From: Pontibacter pamirensis
GTDB taxonomy: Bacteria > Bacteroidota > Bacteroidia > Cytophagales > Hymenobacteraceae
Direction of reading: 5' to 3'
DNA length: 64,000 bases
Assembly (NCBI RefSeq): GCF_010015475.1
Contig: NZ_SSNI01000001.1
Coordinates: forward strand, 62,001 to 126,000
The notes below the pieces were generated by a model, which did not search any database, was not told the DNA's origin, and saw nothing but the letters and a program-made list of their open reading frames with translations. The position numbers and the translations under genes are program-made. Positions within the stretch are counted from its first letter, which is position 1. Every line of letters begins with the position of its first letter. Positions 26,082 to 34,103 of this stretch are shown in pieces.

Positions 26082-27605
26082 TTAGTGTTTGAAATGGCGC
26101 ACGCCTGTCATCACCATAGCCATATCATGTGCATCGCAGTAGGCAATAGAATCCTGGTCTTTGATAGAGCCACCTGGCTGAACCACCGCCTTTATGCCTG
26201 ACTGATCGGCAATCTCCACGCAGTCCGGGAACGGGAAGAAGGCGTCGGATGCCATTACGGTTTTGCTTAAGTCAAAACCGAAACTATTTGCTTTCTCAAT
26301 TGCCTGGCGCAGGGCATCTACACGGGAGGTCTGGCCTACACCGCTGGAGAACATCATCTTGTCTGTTGCCAGTACAATGGTGTTCGACTTAGTGTGCTTA
26401 CACACCTTAGCGGCAAATACCAGCGCCTTTTTCTCCTGAGCTGTGGGCTCGCGCTTGGTAACGGTTTTGAAATCAGCCTCTGTCTCGGTTGCTACATCTT
26501 TGTCCTGCTCTATTACACCGTTCAGTAATGTCTTGAAAAGTTTGGTTGGCAGCTCCACCGGCTTTTGCTTCAATAGGATGCGGTTTTTCTTGGAACGCAG
26601 CAGTTCCAGCGCATCAGCATCATACTCCGGGGCAATCAGCACCTCAAAGAACAGCTTGTTCAGTTCTTCAGCGGTTCCCAGGTCGATGGCTCTGTTAGCG
26701 ATGATGACGCCACCGAAGGCAGACACCGGGTCAGAAGAAAGCGCCAGTAGGTAAGCTTCTTTTATCGTGTCGGCCGTGGCGCAGCCGCAGGCGTTGGTGT
26801 GCTTCAGGATAGCCACAGTCGGCTCCTCGAATTCACCGCCCAGTGCAACAGCAGCATCCACATCCACCAAGTTGTTATAAGACAGTTGCTTGCCGTTCAA
26901 TTGCTCGAAAAGGTCTTCCAGTTTGCCATAGAATGCACCTTTCTGGTGCGGGTTTTCGCCGTAACGCAGCGGAGTGCTTTCGCGCTGGCTTTGCTTGAAC
27001 ACCTGCTCCTCTCCGTTGGCGTTCAGATAATTGAAGATGTGCGTGTCGTAGTGCGAGGAAACATCAAAGGCCTTGGCAGCAAATCGCTTGCGGTCTTCCA
27101 GGTCGGTGGCGCCGCCTTTTTCCTGCAGCAGCTCAACCACATCGCCATACTGGTCTCTGGACGACACAATCAGCACATCTTTGAAATTTTTGGCTGCTGC
27201 TCGAATCAGGGAAATGCCACCGATGTCGATTTTCTCAATCACGTCTGCCTCCGCAGCGCCTGAAGCCACTGTTTCTTCAAACGGGTATAAATCTACCACC
27301 ACCAGGTCAATGGGTGGGATCTCAAATTTCTCTCTTTCGGACAGGTCGCTTTCATTGTCGCGGCGGTGCAGGATGCCACCGAACACTTTCGGGTGAAGCG
27401 TTTTTACACGGCCTCCGAAGATAGACGGGTATGCGGTCAGGTCTTCTACGGCTACTACGTTTGCGCCCTGCTCTTCTAAAAAAGTTTGTGTGCCACCAGT
27501 CGAGTATATGGTCACATTGTGCTGCTTCAGAAGCTCCACAAGTGGCTCCAGGCGGTCTTTATAATAAACCGAAATAAGTGCGGATTTGATTTTAACGGAT
27601 TGCAT
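26082..27605 (-). CDS. purH: bifunctional AICAR formyltransferase / IMP cyclohydrolase
   Basis: A 507-residue enzyme for the last two steps of de novo purine synthesis: AICAR to FAICAR, then ring closure to IMP. The N-terminal MGS-like cyclohydrolase domain (about 1-190) opens with KSALISVYYKD and contains ALHPKVFGGIL-like TLHPKVFGGILHRR. The transformylase domain carries STPLRYGENPHQKGAFY, ILKHTNACGCA (catalytic Lys-His pair) and SDAFFPFPDCVE. Length is normal. It lies 20 nt after purN, forming a purN-purH operon. Confidence 0.97.
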   Translation of the reverse strand: MQSVKIKSALISVYYKDRLEPLVELLKQHNVTIYSTGGTQTFLEEQGANVVAVEDLTAYPSIFGGRVKTLHPKVFGGILHRRDNESDLSEREKFEIPPIDLVVVDLYPFEETVASGAAEADVIEKIDIGGISLIRAAAKNFKDVLIVSSRDQYGDVVELLQEKGGATDLEDRKRFAAKAFDVSSHYDTHIFNYLNANGEEQVFKQSQRESTPLRYGENPHQKGAFYGKLEDLFEQLNGKQLSYNNLVDVDAAVALGGEFEEPTVAILKHTNACGCATADTIKEAYLLALSSDPVSAFGGVIIANRAIDLGTAEELNKLFFEVLIAPEYDADALELLRSKKNRILLKQKPVELPTKLFKTLLNGVIEQDKDVATETEADFKTVTKREPTAQEKKALVFAAKVCKHTKSNTIVLATDKMMFSSGVGQTSRVDALRQAIEKANSFGFDLSKTVMASDAFFPFPDCVEIADQSGIKAVVQPGGSIKDQDSIAYCDAHDMAMVMTGVRHFKH

Positions 27606-27625
27606 GGGATGAGTTGTTTGTAAGG

Positions 27626-28288
27626 TTAATCTTCTTTATCAGGTTGATCTTGTTCTTTTATCAGCTGCTCTACCACCATGGGCAGGTACTGGTGCTCCAG
27701 TTGCAGCACACGGGCTGCCAGGTCTTCGGGCGTATCGTTGGGCAGCACCGGGCAGCGCTCCTGCCTTATAAAGGCGCCTTTGTCGTACTCTTCGTTAATG
27801 TAGTGGATGGTGATGCCGGACTCCTTTTCGCCGGCCTCCACCACAGCGGTATGCACATGCATACCATGCATGCCTTTGCCGCCGTACTGTGGCAGCAGAG
27901 CCGGGTGTATGTTGATGATGCGGTTCGGGAATGCCTGGAGCAGGTTCTTTGGTACGAGCCACAGGAAGCCGGCCAGCACAATCAAGTCTGGGTTAAACTG
28001 CTGTATTTGCTGCAGTACCTTGTCGGTGTGGAGGAACTCCTCGCGTGAAAACAAAAGAGCCGGGACATGATATGTCTCGGCTCTTTTAAGGGCATACGCT
28101 TTCGGGTTGTTGGAGAACAGGGCGGCCACACGAATCTCTGGGTGGTGCTCGAAGTGCTCCAGCAGGCGCTGGGCATTGCTCCCCGAACCCGAAGCAAAAA
28201 TGACTATGTTCTTCTTATCTGGTCGTTTCAAGAGTACAGCTTGTAATGAAGCCGCAAATATAGCGGGTTTAGCCGTAGAAGCCAGCAC
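27626..28288 (-). CDS. purN: phosphoribosylglycinamide formyltransferase
   Basis: A 220-residue enzyme transferring formyl from 10-formyl-tetrahydrofolate to GAR in purine synthesis. Family motifs are NIVIFASGSGSNAQRLLEH, the catalytic RIINIHPALLPQYGGKGMHG (Asn and His) and GITIHYINEEYDKGAFI (catalytic Asp). The first ~22 residues (MLASTAKPAIFAASLQAVLLKR) precede the usual start; an internal start nearer KNIVIF has no Met, so I keep this one. Co-transcribed with purH. Confidence 0.95.
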   Translation of the reverse strand: MLASTAKPAIFAASLQAVLLKRPDKKNIVIFASGSGSNAQRLLEHFEHHPEIRVAALFSNNPKAYALKRAETYHVPALLFSREEFLHTDKVLQQIQQFNPDLIVLAGFLWLVPKNLLQAFPNRIINIHPALLPQYGGKGMHGMHVHTAVVEAGEKESGITIHYINEEYDKGAFIRQERCPVLPNDTPEDLAARVLQLEHQYLPMVVEQLIKEQDQPDKED

Positions 28289-28342
28289 GTACTGCTGATA
28301 TTATGTAGGGGAGTAGCGGGTGAAGTTTTTCTTGGATGTAAG

Positions 28343-28382
28343 AACCCACCCCTGCCCCTCCTCGGAGGGGCAGGGGTGGGTT
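28343..28382. repeat. perfect GC-rich hairpin repeat
   Basis: A 40 nt palindrome with 18 bp arms (AACCCACCCCTGCCCCTC and complement) and a 4 nt loop, between menB and purN. A half copy lies at 8209-8238. It is followed by no T-run, so it is a dispersed repeat first and only possibly a terminator for menB. Confidence 0.8.
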
Positions 28383-28453
28383 AAAGGCGCTTAGAACTAA
28401 AAATCCTTTGCTATCACGCCATCTCTATTGAGACCTCTGTTAAGATAGCTACT

Positions 28454-29296
28454 CTACGGAATCCACTTAATATCCTTGAAATTAGGCTTTCTCTTCTCTA
28501 AAAAGGCATTGCGGCCTTCTTTGGCTTCCTCGGTCATATAGGTCAGGCGGGTGGCTTCGCCGGCGAATATCTGCTGGCCTACCATACCATCGTCGGTGGC
28601 GTTGAAGGCGAATTTTAGCATTTTGATGGAGGTTGGGGATTTCTCCAGTATTTCCTGCGCCCAGTCGTAAGCAGTGTCTTCCAGTTCTTCGTGCGGAAGA
28701 ACGGCGTTGACCATGCCCATGTCGTAGGCATCCTGTGCGGAGTAGTTCCTGCCCAGGAAGAAGATTTCGCGGGCACGCTTCTGGCCAACCATCTTCGCCA
28801 GGTAAGCAGAACCGTAGCCGCCATCAAAGCTGGTAACATCGGCATCAGTCTGCTTGAAAATGGCATGCTCTTTACTTGCCAGCGTCAGGTCGCATACCAC
28901 ATGTAAACTGTGGCCGCCGCCCACTGCCCAACCCGGTACTACGGCAATCACTACCTTTGGCATAAAGCGAATCAGGCGCTGCACTTCCAGTATGTTCAGG
29001 CGAGGCATTCCTTCCTCATCCACATAGCCCTGGTGGCCGCGGGCGTTCTGATCGCCGCCGCTGCAGAAAGAGTATACGCCGTCTTTGGTGGAAGGGCCTT
29101 CCGCCGACAGCAGCACAACGCCGATAGAGGTGTCTTCGCGGGCATCCAGAAAGGCCTCAAAAAGCTCAGCCACAGTTTTAGGCCGAAAGGCATTGCGCAC
29201 GTTTGGCCGGTTGAAGGCAATGCGGGCAACGCCAGCTGACTTTTTATAGGTTATATCCTGGTATTCTTTTACGGTTTTCCAATTTGTTTTACTCAT
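28454..29296 (-). CDS. menB: 1,4-dihydroxy-2-naphthoyl-CoA synthase
   Basis: A 280-residue crotonase-fold enzyme that closes the naphthoquinone ring of o-succinylbenzoyl-CoA in menaquinone synthesis. The oxyanion-hole and substrate regions are typical of MenB and not of generic enoyl-CoA hydratases: YSFCSGGDQNARGHQGYVDE (residues about 77-96), VVPGWAVGGGHSLHVVCDLTLAS and TDADVTSFDGGYGSAYLAKMVG, with the conserved C-terminal FLEKRKPNFKDIKWIP. No other men genes are in the window. Confidence 0.96.
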   Translation of the reverse strand: MSKTNWKTVKEYQDITYKKSAGVARIAFNRPNVRNAFRPKTVAELFEAFLDAREDTSIGVVLLSAEGPSTKDGVYSFCSGGDQNARGHQGYVDEEGMPRLNILEVQRLIRFMPKVVIAVVPGWAVGGGHSLHVVCDLTLASKEHAIFKQTDADVTSFDGGYGSAYLAKMVGQKRAREIFFLGRNYSAQDAYDMGMVNAVLPHEELEDTAYDWAQEILEKSPTSIKMLKFAFNATDDGMVGQQIFAGEATRLTYMTEEAKEGRNAFLEKRKPNFKDIKWIP

Positions 29297-29377
29297 GTCT
29301 CTTCTTTTGAGGTAAAATCACGTGCGGTAAAAGTACAGCTTTTGACTTTCACAGCACAAGCTCTTTTCCTTCCGGGC

Positions 29378-30007
29378 CTATGTGGTGAGCGGAAAGGTGT
29401 CTGTTTCCTGCACTGCTCCTGACGGCATCTCATTAAGGTGTATGGCGCCAATACGCACCCTGACCAGGCGCAGGGTCGGAAAACCAACTGCTGCGGTCAT
29501 CTTTCTTACCTGTCTGTACTTGCCCTCCGTCAGTGTTATTGATACCCAACTGGTCGGGCCGTGCCTGTCGTCTCTTATTCTCCGGCTGCGTTCTGGAAAG
29601 CCCGGGTCCTGTTTCAGTATATTTGCCACACAGGGTTTGGTGACATAGTGTACTCCCTCTATGCTGACTTCCACGCCTTGCTGTAGCTTTTCTATTGCCT
29701 CGCTGGTGATGAGGCCATCTACCTGCGCATAATATTCTTTTTCTATATTGCTGCTGCGGACATACTCGCTTTCTTTCCCATCGGTGGTGAGCAGGAGCAG
29801 CCCCTCGCTGTCTTCATCTAAACGGCCAATCGCCATGGTGCCTTCTGGAAAATCATATAACTCCGTCAGTACTCTTTTCTTTTTCTGCTTTTTAGGGTCA
29901 CTCACAAACTGGCTAAGATAGCCATAGGGTTTATGTATAATGAAATGCCGGTGTATCATGAATGGCGCGGTGCAGGGTGTAAACTCAGAGGGCTTTGGGG
30001 TTTTCAC
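29378..30007 (-). CDS. rluE: 23S rRNA pseudouridine synthase, RluE/RsuA type
   Basis: A 209-residue pseudouridine synthase of the Rsu/Rlu group without an S4 domain, as in RluE. The catalytic Asp lies in the signature GRLDEDSEGLLLLTTDG; other motifs are FIIHKPYGYLSQF and LTEGKYRQVRKMTAAVGFPTLRLVRVRIG. The start shown overlaps the stop of the DUF4442 gene by 4 nt; a second Met 16 codons later (MIHRHFI) is nearer to the family start. The symbol follows the closest known subgroup and the exact target uridine is not shown by sequence. Confidence 0.88.
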   Translation of the reverse strand: MKTPKPSEFTPCTAPFMIHRHFIIHKPYGYLSQFVSDPKKQKKKRVLTELYDFPEGTMAIGRLDEDSEGLLLLTTDGKESEYVRSSNIEKEYYAQVDGLITSEAIEKLQQGVEVSIEGVHYVTKPCVANILKQDPGFPERSRRIRDDRHGPTSWVSITLTEGKYRQVRKMTAAVGFPTLRLVRVRIGAIHLNEMPSGAVQETDTFPLTT

Positions 30008-30501
30008 TTTCGCTTTGCCTTCAGCGACCAGGTATAGCGGAATGTTGCCACTAGATCGCCATTTTCGTCTATGCCTGTGCTGGTAGCTATCACGGTTACA
30101 CCCTCTCCGGTGGCTTTGGTCTGCCCGATGGCCTCATATATCTGTTCCCCATCCTGGCAGGTAAAGAAGATTTTCCCTACGGCCTTTTTCGTGAAATCGG
30201 CTTCCATATGTACTACCAGCATCGAAACAGCCGGTTTGGATTTGTGTACATGCATCATGCACAGCACCCCTGTGGAGAGTTCGGCGGCCATGCTGAGGCA
30301 GGCGAAGTAAATAGAGTTGAAAGGGTTCTTGTTGAGGTATTTGTACGGTATACTCACGGTTGCTGCTTCGTGTTTGAGGGAGGTAACGCGCAGGTCAGCC
30401 ATGTAGGCCATGGGCAGCCGGGCCAGCATAAACAGTCGGAATTTAACCGGCGAAGAAACCAGATCTCTGAAAGCTGTAGCGTTGTCTGTTTGATGTGCCA
30501 T
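30004..30501 (-). CDS. DUF4442 domain protein, hotdog-fold thioesterase-like
   Basis: A 165-residue protein of the DUF4442 family, which has a hotdog fold like PaaI-type thioesterases. Visible features are the helix FNSIYFACLSMAAELSTGVLCM (hotdog central helix, with NPFNSIYF before it) and alternating strands (VSMLVVHMEADFTKKAVGKIFFTC). Substrate unknown. I start at MAHQTDNATAF; the frame continues 14 codons upstream without family likeness. Coupled by 4 nt to the pseudouridine synthase. Confidence 0.85.
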   Translation of the reverse strand: MAHQTDNATAFRDLVSSPVKFRLFMLARLPMAYMADLRVTSLKHEAATVSIPYKYLNKNPFNSIYFACLSMAAELSTGVLCMMHVHKSKPAVSMLVVHMEADFTKKAVGKIFFTCQDGEQIYEAIGQTKATGEGVTVIATSTGIDENGDLVATFRYTWSLKAKRK

Positions 30502-30558
30502 GGCGTTTATCTTCTCGTTAACATAGGTGATATACCCGTACAAGCGCAGCGTCTGCTA

Positions 30559-31002
30559 CTATACCTCCTCGCAGGTACTGCAGATCCCTTGTGCTGAAAA
30601 GTGCAGGCTGTTCACCTTGTATCCTGAAGGTAAAGATAATGCCGGAATAGTAACATCATTCAGGCAAAAAGTCTGGCCGCAGGCAGTGCAGTTAAAATGC
30701 ATGTGGTTGTCGTGGTGGTGGTGCTGGTTACAAGCTTCCTGGCAGAGGGCGTATTTCACAGCCCCGCTCACATCATTTATACTATGCACCAGTCCTTTCT
30801 CCTCAAAAGAGTGAAGGGTTCGGTAGAGGGTAACACGGTCATACTTATCCCCCAGCTGCTTTTCTATGTCTGAGTGCGCCAACGCGCTTTTATTGTTCAG
30901 CAGCAAGCCTAGCACCTCTAACCGGCAGCTGGTTTTACGAAGCGTGTACTGCTGCAGCAGCTCCTTCGTCTTCTCTGTTGTATCGGTTTGGGGGTGTACC
31001 AT
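30559..31002 (-). CDS. Fur-family transcriptional regulator
   Basis: A 147-residue metal-dependent repressor. The N-terminal winged helix covers about 20-80 (RKTSCRLEVLGLLLNNKSALAHSDIE ... YDRVTLYRTLHSFEEKGLVH), and the dimerisation domain has a His-rich metal site (HHHHDNHMHFNC) and two CxxC zinc motifs (CTAC, CSTC). Whether it senses iron, zinc or peroxide cannot be decided; a Zur-like role would fit the structural zinc site. Its start lies only 8 nt after a -7 element, so its mRNA may lack a leader. Confidence 0.92.
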   Translation of the reverse strand: MVHPQTDTTEKTKELLQQYTLRKTSCRLEVLGLLLNNKSALAHSDIEKQLGDKYDRVTLYRTLHSFEEKGLVHSINDVSGAVKYALCQEACNQHHHHDNHMHFNCTACGQTFCLNDVTIPALSLPSGYKVNSLHFSAQGICSTCEEV

Positions 31003-31369
31003 AGACTTGCAAATATACGTTATAACACGGAATCTGTACAGTTTGGATTCAAAACAGTGACTGCTAAGAACCCCTGCTACTGCAGTACGTATATATAGCC
31101 ATAGTGATATGCTTTTTTGCAGCAGGTTATGATGTCACTGTTCGCATACACCATACGGCAGTAGCAGGAACGGAGATGCCTGGCATGAATCAGAGGGACT
31201 GGACAATTAAACAGAAAGCAAAACAGGCAGAGATGGTCGGCAGGGATAACTTTGTTATAGTGTAAACCTAGCAATGATGTAGCGGCGAGCCGCCTGATAC
31301 TGAATCAAGACGCTTAACCTTATACCCTGTTAGTCATGCTAAGCCTGAAGCCTACGGTTTCAGGCTTTT
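31003..31369. other. gene-free stretch with a hairpin at 31341-31370
   Basis: No supported gene. The hairpin AAGCCTGAA/TTCAGGCTT is followed by TTTTT on the plus strand and directly abuts the UbiA-family stop codon; on the minus strand it has no T-run. It should still help end the UbiA transcript. Confidence 0.5.
31010..31026 (-). promoter_or_regulatory. -7 element and palindrome before the Fur-family gene
   Basis: TATATTTG on the minus strand at 31010-31017, an exact TAnnTTTG, preceded by the palindrome GTTATAAC. The palindrome overlaps the promoter and could be the regulator's own operator. The -33 element is weak. Confidence 0.42.
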
Positions 31370-32212
31370 TTATACCCATAGCATAGATAGGATGCCCATC
31401 AGCATGATGAGTTTGTTGAGGTTGCTCAGGTAGCTGAAGTCAGCTTTACGATCTGCCCTTACCAGCTTTACCACCATCCAGATACTGGGGGCCAGCACAA
31501 GCAGAAGCATATAAATATCAAAGATAAGCGGCGTGGAGGGGTGCAGGATAGCCGCTATCAAAACAGCCTGAAAGATGGCGATCAGAGGGTATAGCACATA
31601 CTTCGCTCCCCGCATGCCCACCACAATGGGCAAGGTACGACAATCGAAAGTGGCGTCTCCTTTCATATCCTCTATATCTTTGATAATTTCCCGGATAAGC
31701 GAAATCAGGAAGGCGAACAGCGCGTAACCCAGCGTGGTCTTGTTCAGCATGTCGTTGTACACGGCTACCACTAAAAGCATAGAGGCAGATAGCAGCGCAA
31801 TGGCAATGTTGCCGATGAGGAGCAGCTTCTTTAGCCTTGCAGAATATCCCCACAGCAGCAATACCGCCCCGAGGTTTATCAACCCGACCCGCACCATTAA
31901 TAGCGTTCCGACAGCTACACCCACAAAAGACAGTATCAGGTGCGCGAACATAGCCCGTCGCCTTCGGATGATGCGGCCTACTAGCAGCCGCTCCGGCTTG
32001 TTGATGGCATCAATCTTCACGTCATAGTAGTCGTTGATGATGTAACCGGCCGCTGCAATGCATACGGTAGAGAAGGTGAGGGCGAGGAAGCCTGGCTCCA
32101 GCACTTTGGCCCAGTTTACCCCCGCTGCCAAAAGACAGGCCTGCACCAACGCCTGGCTCAGCACAACCAGCACCAGGTTCCGGGCGCGTATCAGGGTTAA
32201 AAAAGGCTTCAT
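31370..32212 (-). CDS. UbiA-family prenyltransferase (GGGP geranylgeranyltransferase-like)
   Basis: A 280-residue integral membrane prenyltransferase with about eight helices. The two Asp-rich motifs that bind prenyl diphosphate through magnesium are present: INDYYDVKIDAINKPER (about 59-75) and DIEDMKGDATFDCRTLPI (about 182-199). Bacteroidota homologues are usually annotated as geranylgeranylglycerol-phosphate geranylgeranyltransferase because they resemble archaeal lipid enzymes, but their true substrate is unproven; menaquinone or haem prenylation are alternatives. It is followed upstream by a cold-shock gene with its own terminator. Confidence 0.88.
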   Translation of the reverse strand: MKPFLTLIRARNLVLVVLSQALVQACLLAAGVNWAKVLEPGFLALTFSTVCIAAAGYIINDYYDVKIDAINKPERLLVGRIIRRRRAMFAHLILSFVGVAVGTLLMVRVGLINLGAVLLLWGYSARLKKLLLIGNIAIALLSASMLLVVAVYNDMLNKTTLGYALFAFLISLIREIIKDIEDMKGDATFDCRTLPIVVGMRGAKYVLYPLIAIFQAVLIAAILHPSTPLIFDIYMLLLVLAPSIWMVVKLVRADRKADFSYLSNLNKLIMLMGILSMLWV

Positions 32213-32266
32213 GTATGGGTGTTGGAAAGCTGAGGTAAAGTTACGGCGGCAAGTGGAAAAGGCAAT

Positions 32267-32296
32267 AAAAAAGCCCCTTGTGCAAGGGGCTTTTAC
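32267..32296. terminator. terminator downstream of the cold-shock gene
   Basis: Perfect stem AAAAGCCCCTTG with CAAGGGGCTTTT and a 2-4 nt loop, T-runs on both sides, 24 nt beyond the cold-shock stop. Confidence 0.85.
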
Positions 32297-32319
32297 TGTT
32301 ACGGCTGAAGTAAACAGTG

Positions 32320-32514
32320 TTAGATTCTTTTCACGTTTACCGCGTTAATTCCTTTTTTACCTTCCTGAGTGTCAAACTCTACAAGGTCATGCTGCTGAAT
32401 GTCAACGCCATTCAGGCCGCTTGCATGCACGAAGAAATCTTCATTTGTCTCGTCTTCAGTTATAAACCCATAACCCTTTGACTCAATAAAAAACTTTACT
32501 TTACCTGTCTTCAT
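32320..32514 (-). CDS. cold-shock protein (CspA family)
   Basis: A 64-residue single OB-fold RNA chaperone. RNP1 (KGYGFIT) and RNP2 (DFFVHAS) are present, with the usual GLNG loop and VEFDTQEGKKGINAVNV end. Likely melts RNA secondary structure. The region upstream (32515-32620) is very AT-rich, consistent with the long leader of cold-shock mRNAs, though no such structure is provable here. Confidence 0.95.
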   Translation of the reverse strand: MKTGKVKFFIESKGYGFITEDETNEDFFVHASGLNGVDIQQHDLVEFDTQEGKKGINAVNVKRI

Positions 32515-32660
32515 AAAAATAAATAATTAATTGGGTAATTAAACTGCACGTAAACTAAAAAATATTTTCAATATATACAATAGCCTATTAAGAGAAATTT
32601 GCGATTTAATTGAAAAAAAATCATATGCATGCAGTGTGCACTACCCGCTCAGCCGTATAT

Positions 32661-33158
32661 TTACCAGGTGTCCTGCGCTTTCATGATCTTTTCAATCAGT
32701 TCCCGCACAGCACCCCGACCTCCTTTTCTGGTAGAAACAAACGTGCTGATCTCTTTAATATTGTCGGCGGCATCAGCCGGGCACGCGCGCAATCCGCAGC
32801 GTTGCATCACCTCAAAGTCAGGCATGTCGTCGCCCATATAAGCTACGGTGGCCGGATGGATGCCCTGCATGTAAACGTAATTCTCAAAGGTTTCTACCTT
32901 TTCCTCTACGCCCATAAAGACATCCTCTATATTCAGCTGTTCGAGGCGTTTGCGCACCCCCGGCTCGTTTTTACCTGTTATAATGGCTACGCGGTATCCC
33001 TGCTGGATGGCGTGTTTGATGGCAAACCCATCTTTGATGTTAAAGGTGCGCACCTGCTCCCCATCTGCAAAGCAGTACAGCAAGCCGTCTGTCAGGACAC
33101 CATCCACATCAAAAACAAAGGTATTGATGCGGGTAAGATCTGTTTGAGTAATGGACAT
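32661..33158 (-). CDS. KdsC-like HAD phosphatase
   Basis: A 165-residue HAD-superfamily phosphatase of the KDO-8-phosphate phosphatase/KdsC type without cap domain. Motif I FDVDGVLTDG (nucleophile Asp), motif II ITGKNE, Lys in EEKVETF region and motif IV YMGDDMPDFEVM are visible. In lipopolysaccharide synthesis KdsC releases KDO from KDO-8-P. Start at MSITQTD; a 25-codon hydrophobic extension upstream lies over the promoter region. Confidence 0.88.
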   Translation of the reverse strand: MSITQTDLTRINTFVFDVDGVLTDGLLYCFADGEQVRTFNIKDGFAIKHAIQQGYRVAIITGKNEPGVRKRLEQLNIEDVFMGVEEKVETFENYVYMQGIHPATVAYMGDDMPDFEVMQRCGLRACPADAADNIKEISTFVSTRKGGRGAVRELIEKIMKAQDTW

Positions 33159-33248
33159 GGTTAAATAAATGACATAGGATTGTAGACAAAGAATAAATAG
33201 GAAGATATAGTGCAGCTTTAGTTGCCACCGCACCTTCTAATAACAGAA

Positions 33249-33276
33249 AAAGGTTCTTCTCTTCAGAAGAACCTTT
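33249..33276 (-). terminator. terminator after iscX
   Basis: Perfect 12 bp stem AAAGGTTCTTCT with AGAAGAACCTTT, followed by TTTTT on the minus strand, 50 nt beyond the iscX stop. Confidence 0.85.
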
Positions 33277-33325
33277 AAAAGTATCAAATTATAATGTGTT
33301 TAGCCTATACAACTGTTGAAAAAGC

Positions 33326-33571
33326 TTAGTCCTGGTTGTCGCGCCACTCATATACCCAGGCAGCCTGTATCTGCTCCAGGTGCCCTTCATTGGCCTGCTC
33401 GCGCGTGCCTTCAAAATTTGGCAAAGACAGTACCCAGTCCAGTAATTCTGTGAAGCGGATGCGGTAGATTTTAGACTCCGTGAAATCATCGCCGAATTTC
33501 TCATACAGTGCCATGGCAATGTCTTCGTAGTCGTTCCAGTGTATTGGTGGCTCGTAGCTCTTATTCATCAT
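33326..33571 (-). CDS. iscX: Fe-S assembly protein IscX
   Basis: An 81-residue acidic protein matching IscX/YfhJ: WNDYEDIAMALYEKFGD at the N-terminus, IRFTELLDWVLSLPNFEG in the middle and NEGHLEQIQAAWVYEW at the end. IscX binds IscS and iron and modulates Fe-S cluster assembly. It follows the Isc-type ferredoxin gene, the same order as at the end of classical isc operons, although iscS, iscU and hscA are not in the window. Confidence 0.88.
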   Translation of the reverse strand: MMNKSYEPPIHWNDYEDIAMALYEKFGDDFTESKIYRIRFTELLDWVLSLPNFEGTREQANEGHLEQIQAAWVYEWRDNQD

Positions 33572-33577
33572 ATAAAT

Positions 33578-33660
33578 GGTTTAATGGTTAAATGGCTAAA
33601 TGGTTTTTAAAGAAACAAGGCCAACAGTTTAGGAAGACCAACAATTTAACCATGCAGCAA
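33578..33660. repeat. AT-rich short repeats between fdx and iscX
   Basis: Contains ACAATTTAACCAT and degenerate ATGGTTTAATGG/ATGGCTAAATGG units. The same words occur at 40544-40567 and 63853-63876, so it belongs to a dispersed AT-rich family. Confidence 0.6.
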
Positions 33661-33666
33661 TTCAAA

Positions 33667-33996
33667 TTAGTGCCCCAGGAAATCCTGTTCCGGAATGGTG
33701 ATTACAACGTCTTCGTTGCCTTGTACCACGCACTGGCAGCCCAGGCGGGAATTGATGCGCGGGTCTACGGCACGATCAATATAATCCTCCTCCTTATCAG
33801 AGATCTCAGGCAGGTCATCCATGCCTGCCTCCACATACACATGGCAGGTGCTGCAGCCGCACACACCACCGCAGTTGTGCTGTAGTTTTATATCATTGTT
33901 CAAGGCCACATCCAACACTGACTCTCCCTCTACGGCAGGATGTGTCTCGTCTGGAGCGCCGTCTGCAAACTTAAAGGTTATATTTACAACTTTCAT
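33667..33996 (-). CDS. fdx: 2Fe-2S ferredoxin, ISC (adrenodoxin) type
   Basis: A 109-residue ferredoxin with the adrenodoxin-type ligand pattern HNCGGVCGCSTCHVYV (three Cys) and the fourth Cys in LGCQCVV, plus the acidic DLPEISDKEEDYIDRA patch that docks redox partners. It should supply electrons to Fe-S assembly, in line with iscX next to it. Start at MKVVNITFKF; the frame extends 18 codons upstream. Confidence 0.9.
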   Translation of the reverse strand: MKVVNITFKFADGAPDETHPAVEGESVLDVALNNDIKLQHNCGGVCGCSTCHVYVEAGMDDLPEISDKEEDYIDRAVDPRINSRLGCQCVVQGNEDVVITIPEQDFLGH

Positions 33997-34103
33997 TTCT
34001 TCTATCTCTGTTTTGAAGGTGCAATTTACAAAGGCCGTCAGCCGAATCAAAACAGACGGCTGATGTGGACCATGTTACTTAAACCAGAGAAAGCCCATTT
34101 TGG

